A stretch of 64,000 nt of DNA from Nipponacmea schrenckii (taxonomy: Eukaryota > Mollusca > Gastropoda > Lottiidae): positions 27,424,338 through 27,488,337 of the forward strand of contig CM060199.1 of assembly GCA_030562195.1 (NCBI GenBank), written 5' to 3'. The first letter of the stretch is position 1. The number at the start of each line of letters is the position of its first letter. The position numbers and the translations under genes were made by a program. Positions 35,812-50,800 of the stretch are shown here, piece by piece. The notes under the pieces were generated by a model that saw only the letters and a list, made by a program, of their open reading frames with translations, ran no database searches and was not told where the DNA came from.

Positions 35812-38800
35812 CTAAAATTACAAAATCAAATTATTTTAAATACTTTTAAATTAGGAATTTTTGAAGATCAATTGGAGATAATGTCAAAAATAAAATTATG
35901 ATTTAAAGAACATCAATATTGTGAGGTAAACAGCCCTTTACTACAATTAGTATTTAGAAGTGTGGAGGAAGTAACTCACCTCTGTGTTTTGAATCTTGAG
36001 CCCACATCATGATCATATCACTTAATCTTTCTTCAACACATAGTACAGTTAATCTAGCATCTGCATCGGCATCCCAACAATCGTCCATTGTTTCACGTAG
36101 AGATCTTACAGCCTACAGAATAACAAATCATGTCATCTCATTCATATCAAACCTAGCTGTCATTAGCCAGGTAGCTAGGTTAAAATATGCTCTCAACTCC
36201 TTACAGCTTAACTCCATTTTTGCATTCCCAGTGGCTTAGGGCATATAAACAATAAAATAATTTCTAAACACAATGTTAATTTCCTTTCAATTATTCCTCA
36301 GACCTTAAAAAAAAACAAAACTTAATGCCAGTATTCACACATTGTATAATCTAAGTTAAAATTGGAAAACAAAACAGCGTTACCTGATTGGTATCTTTCC
36401 AAATTTCAGAAAATTTAGGTCTGGTTTTATTTCTGCAAACTAAAAGCTGTAGTTGTTCGAATGTAGGATGTATGCCAGCTTCTGCCTGGTATGGTAACAT
36501 GTAATCTGGAACTGGGGCACCTATGACAAAGATACAGATACTTAGCTTTCCATCTAATTTAATCTTAACCCTTTTCTACTGATATAACCTTATATAAGTC
36601 TTCAGATTTAAGACATTTATCAAACATTCACAGGATAAAAAAACATAATTTTTAACTAACATATTAAAATAAGCTAACATAAGGGCAAATTAGACAAATA
36701 TATTACCTTGATACAGATCAATGCATCTAGTTGCTACCTCCCATAACACTAAACCAAGCGCATAAATATCTATCTGTTTTAACGAGGCTTCACAGTCGCG
36801 TAAATTAACAGCTCCATCTAGTAATTCTGGAGCCATGTATCGTAGTGTTCCCACCTATTTAAAATACACAACAAACATAAAGATATCTATAACGTTAATA
36901 GACATAAATATGTAGAGAAATGTTAAATTTGGGATAGAGAAAATGGTTATTAAATGGTCAAAAATATACAGGTAATAACAAGCCTCACTTTCCTGAATAT
37001 AAGCAATGTCAGACAATGTGCCATGAGAAAATAGCTCAAAAACTTAACACTTAAAATTGAAAAATAAACAAATAAAATATACCATCATATACTCTTACCC
37101 AATGGCACCTTTTTTTGACTAAGAGCACTTCATGTTATAGATGCATCAGTCTCATAATGAAAAATAGTGTTGGATATTATTGCATCCATTGATCAATTTT
37201 AAGAAATTCGGTCCATGTTATGCCAGTGATTTAATTTGTGAACTAGCTTGAGGAATGTGTGAAATATTTTGGCACGGATAAATCTTTGTATCATGCTTCT
37301 AGAAACCCTCTGGACAAAACCTTTAAATTTAGATATTAAGATATTATTGGTTGGCATATCATTCCTTCTTGTCTCTTTAAGACTTGTAATCATTCTATAA
37401 GTGGTAAATATCATCTACTTACATCAGTTAAGGAAGTCTGTTCAGCATTTTCCGAATGGCCATTACGGAATAATTTAGATCCCATAGCAGACATACTAAA
37501 TCCTAAGTCAGCTACGATACAGGACAGATCAGATCGAACAAGTATATTTCTACTGTTAAAATCACGATGTGCTACAGCTGGTTTAAATTGATCTGTAAAT
37601 GAAAAAACAAATCTCTAACATATCAATGTCAAATTCCATGGCAATAATAATGTTTGGGATTTTCTAGTTTTCTGGCATCTCAGGTTCTCATCTCAAGATC
37701 CTGGAAACTGGTTAGACTGAAATAATTAAGAAAGCTGACTTCAAGGTCACCAGACATCCTTTGCAAACTGAGATTATAACCTTAACTATCATTTATTCAA
37801 CATAACCAAATAAATGACATCAATGTTCTAATGCTCAAACAGCCTGTACTACAGTCCATCCTCACTAATTCCCATATTAAAATTATTTATAAAAGAAAGA
37901 TAGCTTGCCAGGCAAGGTAATATACGCCCACTGGCAGCATTTAATTCAAATAAAAACTTTTCAGTGAGGTTACAAGTCGAATGAAATATTCAACCTTCCA
38001 ACCTATTTTTTTCTAGGGTCTCTAGTTTTATTAAAAACTGTCAAGAATTGTACCTAATAACAACTCATTAAATATTTTTCGGTATTTTTATGATTTGCAA
38101 TAGGGTTCACCCTTAATAATATTTTGATATTTTTAATTCTTAATAAGGCTCATCCTTGGTTGATATTAAACCATTTCAGCGAGTTTTGTCAAAAAGCAAT
38201 GTTTAAAGTTGAAAGCGTTTTTGAAAACAGGCGCAATAACTGACACTAAATATTTTTCGATTTATCTGATTTTCAATAGGGTTTATCCTTGTGAGAAAAC
38301 AAATACTAAAGCCAAGTTTCATCAAAATCCATTCAAAATTGTTCTTTCTAGAGTGTTTACGAGTTTAATTGAACGCGTTTTCAAAAACAAGTTCAATAAC
38401 TTGTACTAAATATTTTTCGATTTTCAATAGGGTTCATCCTTGGGAGACAACAAATACTCCAGCCAAGTTACATCAAAATCCAGTAAAAATTGTTCTTTCT
38501 AGAGTGTTTACAAGCTAAAATTGAACGCGTTTTCAAGAACAAGGGCTATAACTGACAATAAATATATTTCGATTTATTTGATTTATAATAGGGTTCATCA
38601 TTGGGTAATAACAAATACTCAAGCCAAGTTTAATCAAAATCCATTAAGAATTGTTCTTTCTAGAGTGTTTACAAGCTAAAATTGAACGCGTTTTCAAGAA
38701 CAAGAGCAGTAACTCATACTGAAAAATTTTTCGATTTCGCTGATTTTCAATAGGGTTCATCCTTGAGTTATAACACACTCTCACACCAAGTTTCATCGAA

Positions 38801-41800
38801 ATCGGTCAAGAATTGTGCCATGTAGAGTGTTTACGAGACAAAAATCGAACGTGTTTAAAAGAACAAGGGCAATAATTCATATTAGATATATTTTTAATTT
38901 TCAATAGGGCTCATCCCTTGCGATATCAAACAATTTCAGTGAGTTTTGTCAACATTGGTCATGAATTGTACCTTCTAGAGTGTTTATTAGCCAAAAAGTT
39001 AAACCCGTTTTCAAACACAAGGGCAATAACTGACACTAAATATATTTCGATTTATTTGATTTTCAACAAGGTTCATCCTTGGGTAAAAACAAATACTCAA
39101 GCCAAGTTTTATCAAAATCCATTAAGAATTGTTCTTTCTAGAGTGCTTACAAGCTAAAATTGAACGCGTTTTCAAACACAAGGGCAATAACTGATACTAA
39201 ATATTTTTCGATTTAACTGAATTTCAATAGAGTTCATCCTTAGGTGATTACAAATACTCATGCCAAGTTATGTCAAAATCGCTCAAGAATTGTGACTTGT
39301 AGAGTGTTTACAAGGCAAAAATCCAACACATTCTATAGAACAAGGGCAATAATTCCTATTAAATATATTTCGATATGTGCTATTTTCAAAAGGGTTCATT
39401 CTTGGGTGATATTAAACAATTTCAGCAAGTTTCGTCAAAATCGGTCAATAAATGTGCTTTGTAGAGTGTTTACAAGCTAAAAATTGAACGCGTTTTCAAA
39501 AACAAGGGCAATAACTGATATAAATTTTTTTTCGATTTGACTGGTTTTCAATAGGCTTCATCCTTGGGTGATAACAAATACTCAGGCCAAGTTTCATTAA
39601 AATCCATTAAGAATTGTTCTTTCTAGAGTGTTTACAAGCTAAAATTGAACGCGTTTTCAAGAACAAGGGCAATAACTCATACTAAATGTTTTTCGATTTC
39701 GCTGATTTTCGATAGGGTTTATCCTTGAGTTATAACATACTCTCAAACCAAGTTTCATCAAAATCGGTCAAGAATTGCACGTTGAACAAGAACAAGGGCA
39801 CGAACTCATACTAATTTTTTTCCGATTTCGCTGATTTTCAATAGGGTTCATCCTTGCGTGATCATAAACACTCATATTAAGTTTCATCTAAATCCGTCAA
39901 GAATTACACCGTGTAGAGTGTTTACGAGCAATTGTGGACGGACGGACGGACGGACCGACGGACGGATGGACGGACGGATGTGGGTGACGACAATATACGC
40001 CCCCCATTTCATGTGGGCGTATAAAAAGTACTCTAAAATATATCTTAAAACCATTCGTTTTGACCAATTCATATAAGCCTTACGATTTAAAAGAATGAGT
40101 TTAGACTTCTTACAAGAATAGCAAATGAGCACAATTATCAAATATTATTAAGGGATATTATACAACCGAAATACTGGTTGCTCACTTTAGTCCAATTATT
40201 CAAATTCAAGTCTAATTTTGAGATAAATCATAGTCAAAGCAGAAAAGTTTTATATTATGACATTCAAACAAAGAAAATTCAATAATATTTATTTCAAAAT
40301 TACCAATAAAATTCACGCAAAAGTCTATCATCTTATAAATGTATAAAAATGTCTCATGGTAGTTTCAAAGTTTGTATAGGTTTCTGGATGTGAAATTAAA
40401 TTTATCATAACCCATTTTTTAAGTAAACATTATAAATTGGCTGATGACATGCAGTTTATTTTAACAATAGAAGGCAGGTGACTAATAGCTTTTAAACCCC
40501 AGAAAATAACAAGTGTCAAACTCTATTTAAAAAAACAATATAAATGTGATTACCTCCTTTTGTGATGTCATTATGTAAATGAGCTAAACCTCGGGTGAAT
40601 GAGATACACATTTTACATAAAGTGGACCAGTCAACTGTATTATGTTTTAAATAGCTAAATAACGAGCCACTTGGAATGTAGGTTAAAATCAACATATACT
40701 GCACATTGCCATCCTGGGACAAACGTTCATCAGATCCATAAAATTGTAGCAGACTATCATGTTCCATAAAAGGCAAAGAATAAATGTTCTTCTCATTAGA
40801 AAAATGTTGCTTATAGTTAGCAGAATAAATCTTTACTGCAACTTCTTGATCATTCAACAATCCCTTCCATACTTCACTGTAGCGCCCTCTGTTTAAAACA
40901 GACGACAACTTTAAATCTTCTAGCGTAAAATTTGGTGGTGGTGCCGATTCCATGATGTTTAGCGAGTCCATGGAGACTCGTTTCGACGTAACTAGCACGC
41001 GATACAAAAAATAAACAATAACAGTAACAACAGCAACAGAACAGACAGATACTAAAGATATGATGATAGTTCTTTCTCTGTAATGCTGGTCAAACTCTGG
41101 CATCACTGAAATAAAGTAAACCAAGAGTAAGATTACAGTTGCATTTCTACTTTAAAATGTAGGATTAAATATTGCTCAAAGCACCATTGCTTGAAAGAAA
41201 AGAAACAGGTTATAACTGATTTTAAAAAATATACTTCATTAAGACACTACATCTAAGATTAGCAAAGGCCACCTCACGTTTAGCTATCAAATGGTCCTTG
41301 CATATGATCAAACTGTAGTTTAAAAAGATTTTGGATTGTTCAAGTTGTCATATTCAGATGAGATAATGTACAGTTAACTGTTTTGGGAAATATATGGATG
41401 GTCTGGAAATGTTGTGAAAGAGATATGAATATATATCTACCTGGTATGGCTGTTGTATGGAGACTAGGAATATAAATATCTGTCATATTTTCATTACAAA
41501 GATGACCTGTACAGCAACAGAATTTAGATTGTTGGGAACTGTTGGTAGTTGGTATTGGTTTGGGTGCTGTATCTGATAAACAGTTGTTGCTGGTACATAC
41601 AGCACCTCCTATCCAACATCCTACGAAACATAAAATATAGATAAAGTTTATAATTACAAAAAGATAAAGGTTTGATTGCTAAAATTATAATTACAAGATG
41701 AGCTTTTCCTTTCCTTTTTTATACGCCCACATTATAATGTGGTCGTATATTGTCATCACCCCTGTCCATCCGTCCGTCTGTCGGTCTGTCTGTCCGTCCG

Positions 41801-44800
41801 TCCTTCAACAATTGCTTGTGAACGCGATGGAGACTACAGTTTTTGTCGGACTTGAATGAAATTTGCTGTGATCATTTATATTGATGAGATCTCAGACAAG
41901 TTCGAAATTGGTGATTTTTCGATGAACGGTTTTTGAGTTATTGAACTTGAATTAGTCAAAAAGCGTCAAAATTGGCTTGTGAACGCGATAGAGACTACAG
42001 CTTTTATCGGATTTGAATGAAACTTGCAATGATCATTTATATTGATGAGATCTCGGACAAGTTCGAAATTGGCGATTTTTTCGACGAACGGTTTTTGAGT
42101 TATTGCACTTGACTTAGTGAAAAAGCGTCAAAATTGGCTTGTGAACGCGATAGAGACAACAGTTTTCAATGGATTCGAATGAAACTTGCTGTGATTATTT
42201 ATATTGAAGAGATCTCATATAAGTTTAAAATTGGCGATTGTTCGATAAACAGTTTTTTAGTTATTGCCCTTAAAATTGGCTTGTAAATGCTATAGAGCCT
42301 ACATTTTTCATTGGATTTGAATGAAACTTGCTGTGACCATTTATATTGATGAGATCTTGGACAAATTCACAATAGGCTATTTTTCGATTAATGGTTTTTG
42401 AGTTATTGCACTTGACTTAGTTAAAACCCGTCAAAATTGGCTTGTTAATGCAATAGAGATCACAATTTTCATTGGATTTGAATGAAATTTTGTGTCATCA
42501 TTTATATTGATGAGATCTTAAACAAGTTTGAAAGTGACTATTTTTTGGTGAACATTTTTTTAGTTATTGCCCTTGACTTAGAAAATTAGCTAGTAATTAC
42601 AATAGTGACTAATCATCTGATTTGAATTTGGTGTGAACATTTATATCGAAGAAAACTTGAATTAGACCTAAATAATGTAAGAGTTTCTGCCTGTGTTAAA
42701 ACAGAAAATATATTTTAAAGTGGGCATATATTGCTAGGCAACCACTTGTTATAACTGTGGACATGGTCATCATCATTATCACTGACATTATTTTCATATC
42801 AGATCATTTTTCAATATAAGGGTACATTTCTCACTTGTTAAATATCAAATGGACTTAGAACGAATATGATATAGAAAAAAGATCTAGTTGTTCGTATGGG
42901 CCCGTTAAAGATCCTCGACAGTTGGAAATTGCAGAAAGAGTAGGCTAATGCCCTTCTCCCGGAAAAATTTCCCCCACTGGACACTGCATAGCATTGCCCA
43001 TCTTAGCCCAGGTGCAGAAGAGTAGGACATAAAACTCTGTTCATTTCACTTCATTTATGTTCATTAGTAACCCGCAAATTCCTCATATCACACAATATAA
43101 AAACTGTTGTTAGCACAAAGCTAAAATTTGATTTCAACCAAAAGACAGAAGGGGTGAAGAGAGGTGCTATTTTGTGAACCATGCACCTTTATCACCAACA
43201 GAAGTCAGAAGAAATATCAGGAGGTATATAGACAATAAGATAAAAAAAAAAGATAGCTTGCCAGGTAACATACACCCACATATCTTTGTTAAATCATTTT
43301 TGCAGTTATCATTATCAATCCCAATGCTCACACCAAGTTTCATCTAAATCCATTAAAATTTTGACGCGATTGTACTCACAACAAAATTAACAGCAGGGGC
43401 AATAAGTCAAAAAAGATTGTCTAAAAATCGTCAAATTCGAACTTGACCACTGTCTTATCAACTCCAATGCTCAAACAATTAAAATCCATTGAAAATTGTG
43501 CCCACAACAGATGTTGATGGACAGACCGACACCACAGGGTGACAACAAAATATGTGCACATGTGGAGGTATAATGAACTGACTATATAAGAATGCAGATA
43601 TTTCTCAATATCATTATCACAATAAAAAAAATACTTTAGAAGTTTACAGTCTTTAGATAAAATCTGCCTGCCATTATTATATGAGGAAGTAGAGTAAAAT
43701 ATGTAAAGATAAAAATATATAGAAAACATTATAGGGCCAGTGTATAAACTTTTCCAGTAATTCAACCTGTAGCAAAGAAAAGCAAACATAGGAACTGAAC
43801 TTGCATCTCTTCAATTGGGCAATTTGAATGATCATTTTTTGTGCAAATGAATGAGATAGCTTTTAAGACCTATATTTTCTGCTTTCACAAAGACTTACTA
43901 AGACCAATAACACATGGGATTTTAAAGTTTCAAATGAAAAATATTTTAGATCTTAGATAAGTTTAATTTAATAATTCTGTGAAATAAAATGAAGGTCTAT
44001 CAGCTGGTTATCATCCTAAGTGATCAAATAACTATAGTTGTTTCTTTTATGATATACAGTTGGTCTGATTGATAAAATAATCTGCCATTTAAATCACTTT
44101 CAATATAATAAGCATACAAGATACCATCCACATCTGAACGAAACTTTCTATCTAAATTTTCACGTTATGGCGGAGTAAAGATACAGAAATTCCTGGAAAC
44201 TAGTTTATCTTTTAAGTAAAACAATCATTATAAACATAATCATATAAAATATAAAAAGCTCATTTTAATACATTGGCTGCGTGAAGATGGAGAAATTAAC
44301 AGCCCTTTAAAGTCTGATAAAGTATATTTATTATAACTATCATTATCTCTATCAATACAGAGTACCCTGTGTATAGGCATACTTGTACAAAGGAACATCT
44401 CTAATCTTCCAATCTGACATAAGATAAGGATGAACTGAAGACTATTTGACCGCTACATTTACAGTTACTAACATTATTTACATAAAGACTACCTCAAACA
44501 CATTATCAGATACACTGAATCATATAAACTCTACATTCCCAGAAAATTTTATTAATGGGTGTCAAACAAGTGGAACTGGCTTGCTAGATAAGCAGAAGTA
44601 TAAATTTCTATCAGTTTTTTATGTCAATTTTGCTTCATCTCTGTTGACAGACGTAAGAAAAAAGGCCTGTTTTCTGCAACACCGTCTAAATAATATTTAC
44701 ATTGAGTCTCACAAGTTGTGATAAGTCTGGCAATAACCTTGCCATTTTTTTCCTTGAACAAAGAAGTCTTTGATAAAGGCTGGAATCAACTTGTCAGTTA

Positions 44801-47800
44801 TGGTTTTATCGAGTGATAATCAGTCAAAACAAATTTACTGAATCATATCAAGTTATTTTCATAAGCAGCATGTTACCCGTTTGAAAAGTTGAAAATGCTA
44901 TCTCTTTTCCTCAACAGAATTACTTCCATGCTACATTGACATTATACACCATGTAGATTGTATATTTAAATTATATTATATCATGTAAATAAACATTAAG
45001 TGTGAAACAACAAATCTTATTTTCAAATGGTTTCTACAGATGAATCAAGTTTTGAGATGAGAAATCTTGGATATTTATTTAAGTAAATAAAAGATAGCAT
45101 TGATAAAGATATCTTCAATATTTTCATATGAAAATATTTGTGTAATGCAAAAAATCTGCAAACAATCAAATTCAAGTTAGATGGCAATCCAAAAAATGAT
45201 AAAAACAAATTCAAGAATTTAATCCAATTTCATACAACTGCATATTTATAATAGTAAAAATAATCACATGTGGCACTGAGTGGGACTTTGCTAATGTGAC
45301 AAATTGCAAGATACTCTGAAAAAAAATCAACATTCTAGGTGAATTAGGTCACATTCCAGAGCAGTCAAAAGCTAGAAATTTTTTTTTTTGGAAGGTTGTG
45401 AAACCAGAAGATTCCTGGGTCATTACATATGAGAGTACGGCAGATAGCCATGGCCAATGACCTTGTAAAAGGTTAGGTCAACAAAGGTCACAAAACATAA
45501 TTATCAAAAGTTCAAAAGTTCATTCAACTGGAAGTAGTCTTCAGAATTGAAAAATAAAAGCATTGTTGGGTATCTCACTTCAATGACCTTTGGCTCACAG
45601 AACAAGGTCAATAAAGGTCAAGGTCGAAATATTTTAAAATTTTAAAATCTGTTAATTTGTTTGAACTAATAGTTTGAAAATACTTTTGTCAAAAATTTGT
45701 TTTGAAACAGCTACAAAACCGGAATTAGATGTCAGAGGTCAAATATTAAAGTTTCAGTTAATAGCCAAGGTCAATGAGCTTTTACCTACTTATCGTCAAG
45801 GTCAAGGTCCTGAGATATAAGACTCCAAACTTTAAAAAAAATTGGCCTTCTAGTTTAATTTGCAATTTTTCAGTTCTTTAATTGACATCAAAATCAGTCA
45901 AATCAGATGAGCCTTATGTCAGAAGAAAAATTGTCGCATTTCAGGAAAATCACAATAGTAGCCAAAATATTACTTATGGCCTAGTTTTTATTTTAAAATC
46001 GACCAGTTTTCAACTTAGGTCACCAATCAGTGTAAGTTTCAATGACCCGTTTTAATTAGACTAGAAGTTAGCCTTTTGAACTTTGAACCCAAATTTTGGC
46101 TATGCCCATTTGTACAGATGTCTTTATTTGCACCCAAATTTGAACTCAATTAGACATAAATAAAAAACAAAATGCTTGTTTTTTAAATTCAAAATTATTT
46201 AATTGCTATTGTATTTCATATATGTACGTAGATTCTAAAAACTCCAGCAAATACGAACAATAATTAATCCTTTTTGATTAATGCACTGTGACATGTCCGG
46301 TTTTGCAAAAAAGTACCTTATTATACACGACCAGATAAACTAAAATTATCAATTTTTGCTGTATTTAAGGGGGTTGACAACCTTATCGTTCGAGGTGTAT
46401 TTCAATCAAGAAACGTATTTAGTTGATATCCATTCTATTTGGCATTAAAAAAAAATCATGTAGTAAAATTTTTGCTTCAGTAGTTTGTCAGATATCAGTC
46501 CCTAAAGACAATCTATTTATAGAACACAATGGGGTAATCCTCTATGTAGACGTACAATTTACGTTGTCAGTTGACATTTTTGAGTACTACGTCATCAGCT
46601 AAATAAACCTTTTCTACGTTTGTCCAATGACATTACATTTGTCGTTCAGATTTGTATTGGGGGAATCCAGAATTCACGTGATTTCCCATAAATCTTTACA
46701 TCACATGTAAACAGAGAAATTTTATGATTGGAGGGTAGGGGTGTTTTGACATGTGCTAATCCATTGTTTTAGCACTCCAATTATGTGGTTATCGGTGCAT
46801 ATCGATGCCTAAAAGGTGCTTAAAGATTTCTACAGCATGAAAGACAATCTTTTAACAACATGATCGTTAATTACGTAAGGTTTACATGCATTTGCAAAAT
46901 GTTGAAAACAACTGCCATTTTTCAAAAGGATATCTCGCTTACAATTTATCCGATCTTTACAAACTTTGGTTTCAGCTGAAGCTTACGATGTCCTCTATAA
47001 CTTTACTTTGGCTTTTTTTATAAAATGAATAGTTTTTTAAAAATTCAATTTTTCGTAAATGCACACTCAAAATTTTGATTTCTATCAATATCTTCAAAAC
47101 AAACCAAAATTTTCCAAAAAGCCAACGTAATGTTGTAGAGATACATGTAGACTTGTGTTGTGCAAAATTTCAAACTTATATTTTAAATAGCCTAATAGAT
47201 ATGCTAATTTTAAGGGAATAATTGACGTTTTTTTTTCGTTTATACCCTATTTCTCAAAGTTGAGATGTCATAAAGAAAATTATTTTTATATTTTTGGATA
47301 GCTGAAAGTCCCCTCTTTCCATTGATATTTAAATATTTCAGATAGGTGGAAAAGAAGTGGTTGAAATCGTCTATTTTGTGTACATAGGTTAAGGGTTGTC
47401 AACCCCCTTAAATACACTTATCTCTATGAATTTTTTAAGTAAGCCAAATTAAAAAATACCTCCTCATAGACAATATATTAAATATTATTTGACCTAATTT
47501 TCAAAGTAATGGATTAAGTGGGTTTACCAGCTGGTCCTTGGTCAAACCTATTGGCATTGATCTTTCCTAGGATTATCCGTACCCAATTACAGCTGGAATT
47601 ATGAGTGAAGATGACTTATTCAAGGTCATCGAATTTTCACATTCCATTCGAGATTAGAACTCATGTCTGACATTTTCAACGTATCCAAGCAAATGACATC
47701 ATGACGTTAAGAACCAGCACTCTAACCGCTGTGTATAGAATTGAAGCTGACAGAAAAACGATACTTATCTCTTCAAATGTGGACAGCAAAGTGATAAGAC

Positions 47801-50800
47801 TGGAAAACACATATGATATAATATGTGTTATAAACAGTATTATTATTATTTACTTTGAATATAATACACGTTGTAGCCTAGGTTAGTATGTTTGCATTAG
47901 AAATCAAAAGTTGCTCCACTAAAATGACCTGCCACAGCCAATTAAATCATATAGCGTTATGTGATCAGTGGAGATACTCTACGCCCTTCAAATGAAATTT
48001 TATAAGTTTGTAAAGAAAAGATCCCTGGAAATACGTGCATGGATTTTTGTTAACAATTCAAGGCTGTTTCAGTGTATTCACGCAGATTAGTTGGGCTAAA
48101 TGCTGTCAGACTGTAAGTTAATGCGGGAATTTGGACAATTACACTAAGCAGATGTAGCTATTGCAACTGCCCTAAAGTGCTATCCACGGCTTTTGTATAA
48201 TGACAGAACAGGTTACAGGTAATACTACCTCTTAGGATAACTTTTTTTTTAATTTTACCAAATTGTGTTCTTTTTATAAACAGAATCGCTCTATAATACA
48301 TGGAATTATAAAAACCAAAGTAAAAATCCATTACACTAAGTAATTGTGAAACAAGCATAGAAATGTTTTTCAATAATTACTTACTTTAATGGATAATCAA
48401 GTTCTACAGATATTCTCTCATATAGTAATGACTCCTGGTAAGTTCAGCTAAAGAATATACAGTAAAAGTCCTTCATGCGACCACGCCCATTCTGCGACCG
48501 CTCGTTGTAAGCGACCGCCTCAAATTCCCCCTGACGATATTTCAATAAAATTTATGCTTATTAAACGACCACTCCTTCAACGCGACCAGCGACCACCGAA
48601 ATTGAAGTAAATTGGCCAATTATCACCTAATAAACGACCACACTAATCATTAATTAACACGAATTACTGTTAATAGGTGTTAACGAGTAGCCTACCGCTA
48701 ATTAACCCTTTAATCCGTGTTCAATAGTGAGTGAGTCATGTCACTCTAAATTGTCTTTAAATAGGCTAATACATCAGGAAATTTCATTCTCATTGAATTC
48801 ACAATCATCATGTCGTCAAAATCTAGTAGAAAATGTCTTACTCTCGAAGATTGGGTCAAGGTCATCAATCTAGCTCAGTCGGGTCATAGTGGTCGCCAGA
48901 TAGCAGAATCTCTCGGTGCTGGTTAAACCCAAATTCAGTCAATTTTAAAATGAAAGGCAGAAATATTAGATGATTATGAACATAATGCTGCTCCCAATCG
49001 TAAACGGGCCAAGCGGGCCACAGGTAATGAAGAAGTTAATGAGTTGGCTACATGTGATAATGTTTTGGGCCCGATAGATTGGAATAAATCTGCACAAGAA
49101 CTTTTAAGTGAAGAAATTACTTCAAGGGGGAATGAGTCAGTGTGCAGACTCCAAAATGATTGACTATTTTACTACAAAAATGCAGATTACAATGCATGAA
49201 AAACAATCTAAAATTATTTATAATTGTTTGTGGTTATTGTTGTTATTAAACCATTATAAATGTATGATGTACCTTCTCTTCTAATGACCCTTGATCCTAT
49301 TAAGAGACCACCCCCTGTAAGAGACCTCTTTGCAAATTTCCCCTGGGTGGTCTCTTAAAAGGACTTTTACTGTATACTCTAATTGACCAAGTTTGAGACT
49401 TTAAGCTTAATGTCCATTTCAAGAGTAAGTATTTCTTTAATATAATTACAGGAATGACAAATATCTCATAGGAAACTGGAAAGATGCAAACAGTCCCAAT
49501 ACCCCAAAAAGTTAAAAAAAAAACCTTGATAACCTCCTTAAAGAACCAGTGTCAATTTACACATTATATCATTATAACAAAGAAAATTATGTATCAGATC
49601 ATGAAAGAGGTCTTGTGTAGAAATTGTAAGTTGCTCTATGAAGTGGTTCTCATACTCATACTTAAAAAAAAAAAAACTATTATTATGACATGTTTATCAG
49701 TTCAATCTGTGAATATTTAATTTCTAAAAATTTAGTGGTGTTAAAATACATGCCATTATTACACTTCAAACTAGACATAAAGAATAACAATATTTTAGAC
49801 AAAATAACATGACTAATTGCTATTACACTTTAAATAAACTATAAAGGTCTGCCTACACAGTGGTGTACATGTTGTTGATTCACAATGTTTTATGTAACAG
49901 ATATAAAACAAGCCTGGATTATGACGTCACTATCATATATACTGTTTACTTTGAAAAGTTATTTATTTTGGTCAGGTTGTTCTGAAATTATAACAGACAA
50001 AAGTCCAGAATAAGCTACAGTGAAACCTCGGTAATCTCGATGTTCCGTTTAACTTGAGGTCCTTGCGCGGTCCCGGCAATATTCTTCTATAATCCCTTTA
50101 AAAAAAGACATTAATCTCGAATTCGGGAAACTCGATTAACTGGATATGTCGACCTAATCTCGCAGTCCCATCAAAAACATTATCAATTAAATCACTATGT
50201 GTATCTCGAAGTCATCATCTTACCGATAACACACGTATGTATAATCCTTTGTTATTCATTCTCTCGCGACAATCAACATAATTAACACCAATTAAATGGC
50301 TGATTAGTATTACTCTGTAGGTCTATAAAACGAAACAATGTCTCTCAATGGTCATTTTCATGTCTCATCATGTGTTTAATGGAGAAATCTAACGAAGGAC
50401 CCGTTACCGGGGGATAGTTGGATCGTCTAATTCCCAATTGCAATTTGTTACCGTAATGCCGGTTTTTCCAATGACGTTGTAGTACCAGAAGAAACAGAAG
50501 ATTCCGACGAAGACGCCCCCCTCTCTTTTATTCGATCCAGAGTGTGTATGTCAGTTACATTACAAGAGTATGCTGCGATTGATGATAATTTAGCCACCAC
50601 AGCAGAAATCACAGCTGACGTTATTGTGCAGGAAATCATGGACAGTAGAAGTATTCAGGAACCCAAACCCGAAGAAGATGATATTCACGAAGAACCGATA
50701 TTGGGCAAACTAAATGTGATGTCATGAAGTCCCTTGAAACTCTGGACAGGTGGATTGCGATGACCGAGTGCACAGACGATTTTCCCCTATTGTTGATACA

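Noticed and set aside
42890..43080. SINE-like segment with CCCGTTAAAGATCCTCGACA
   Set aside because: No A/B boxes, tail or target duplication could be recognised.
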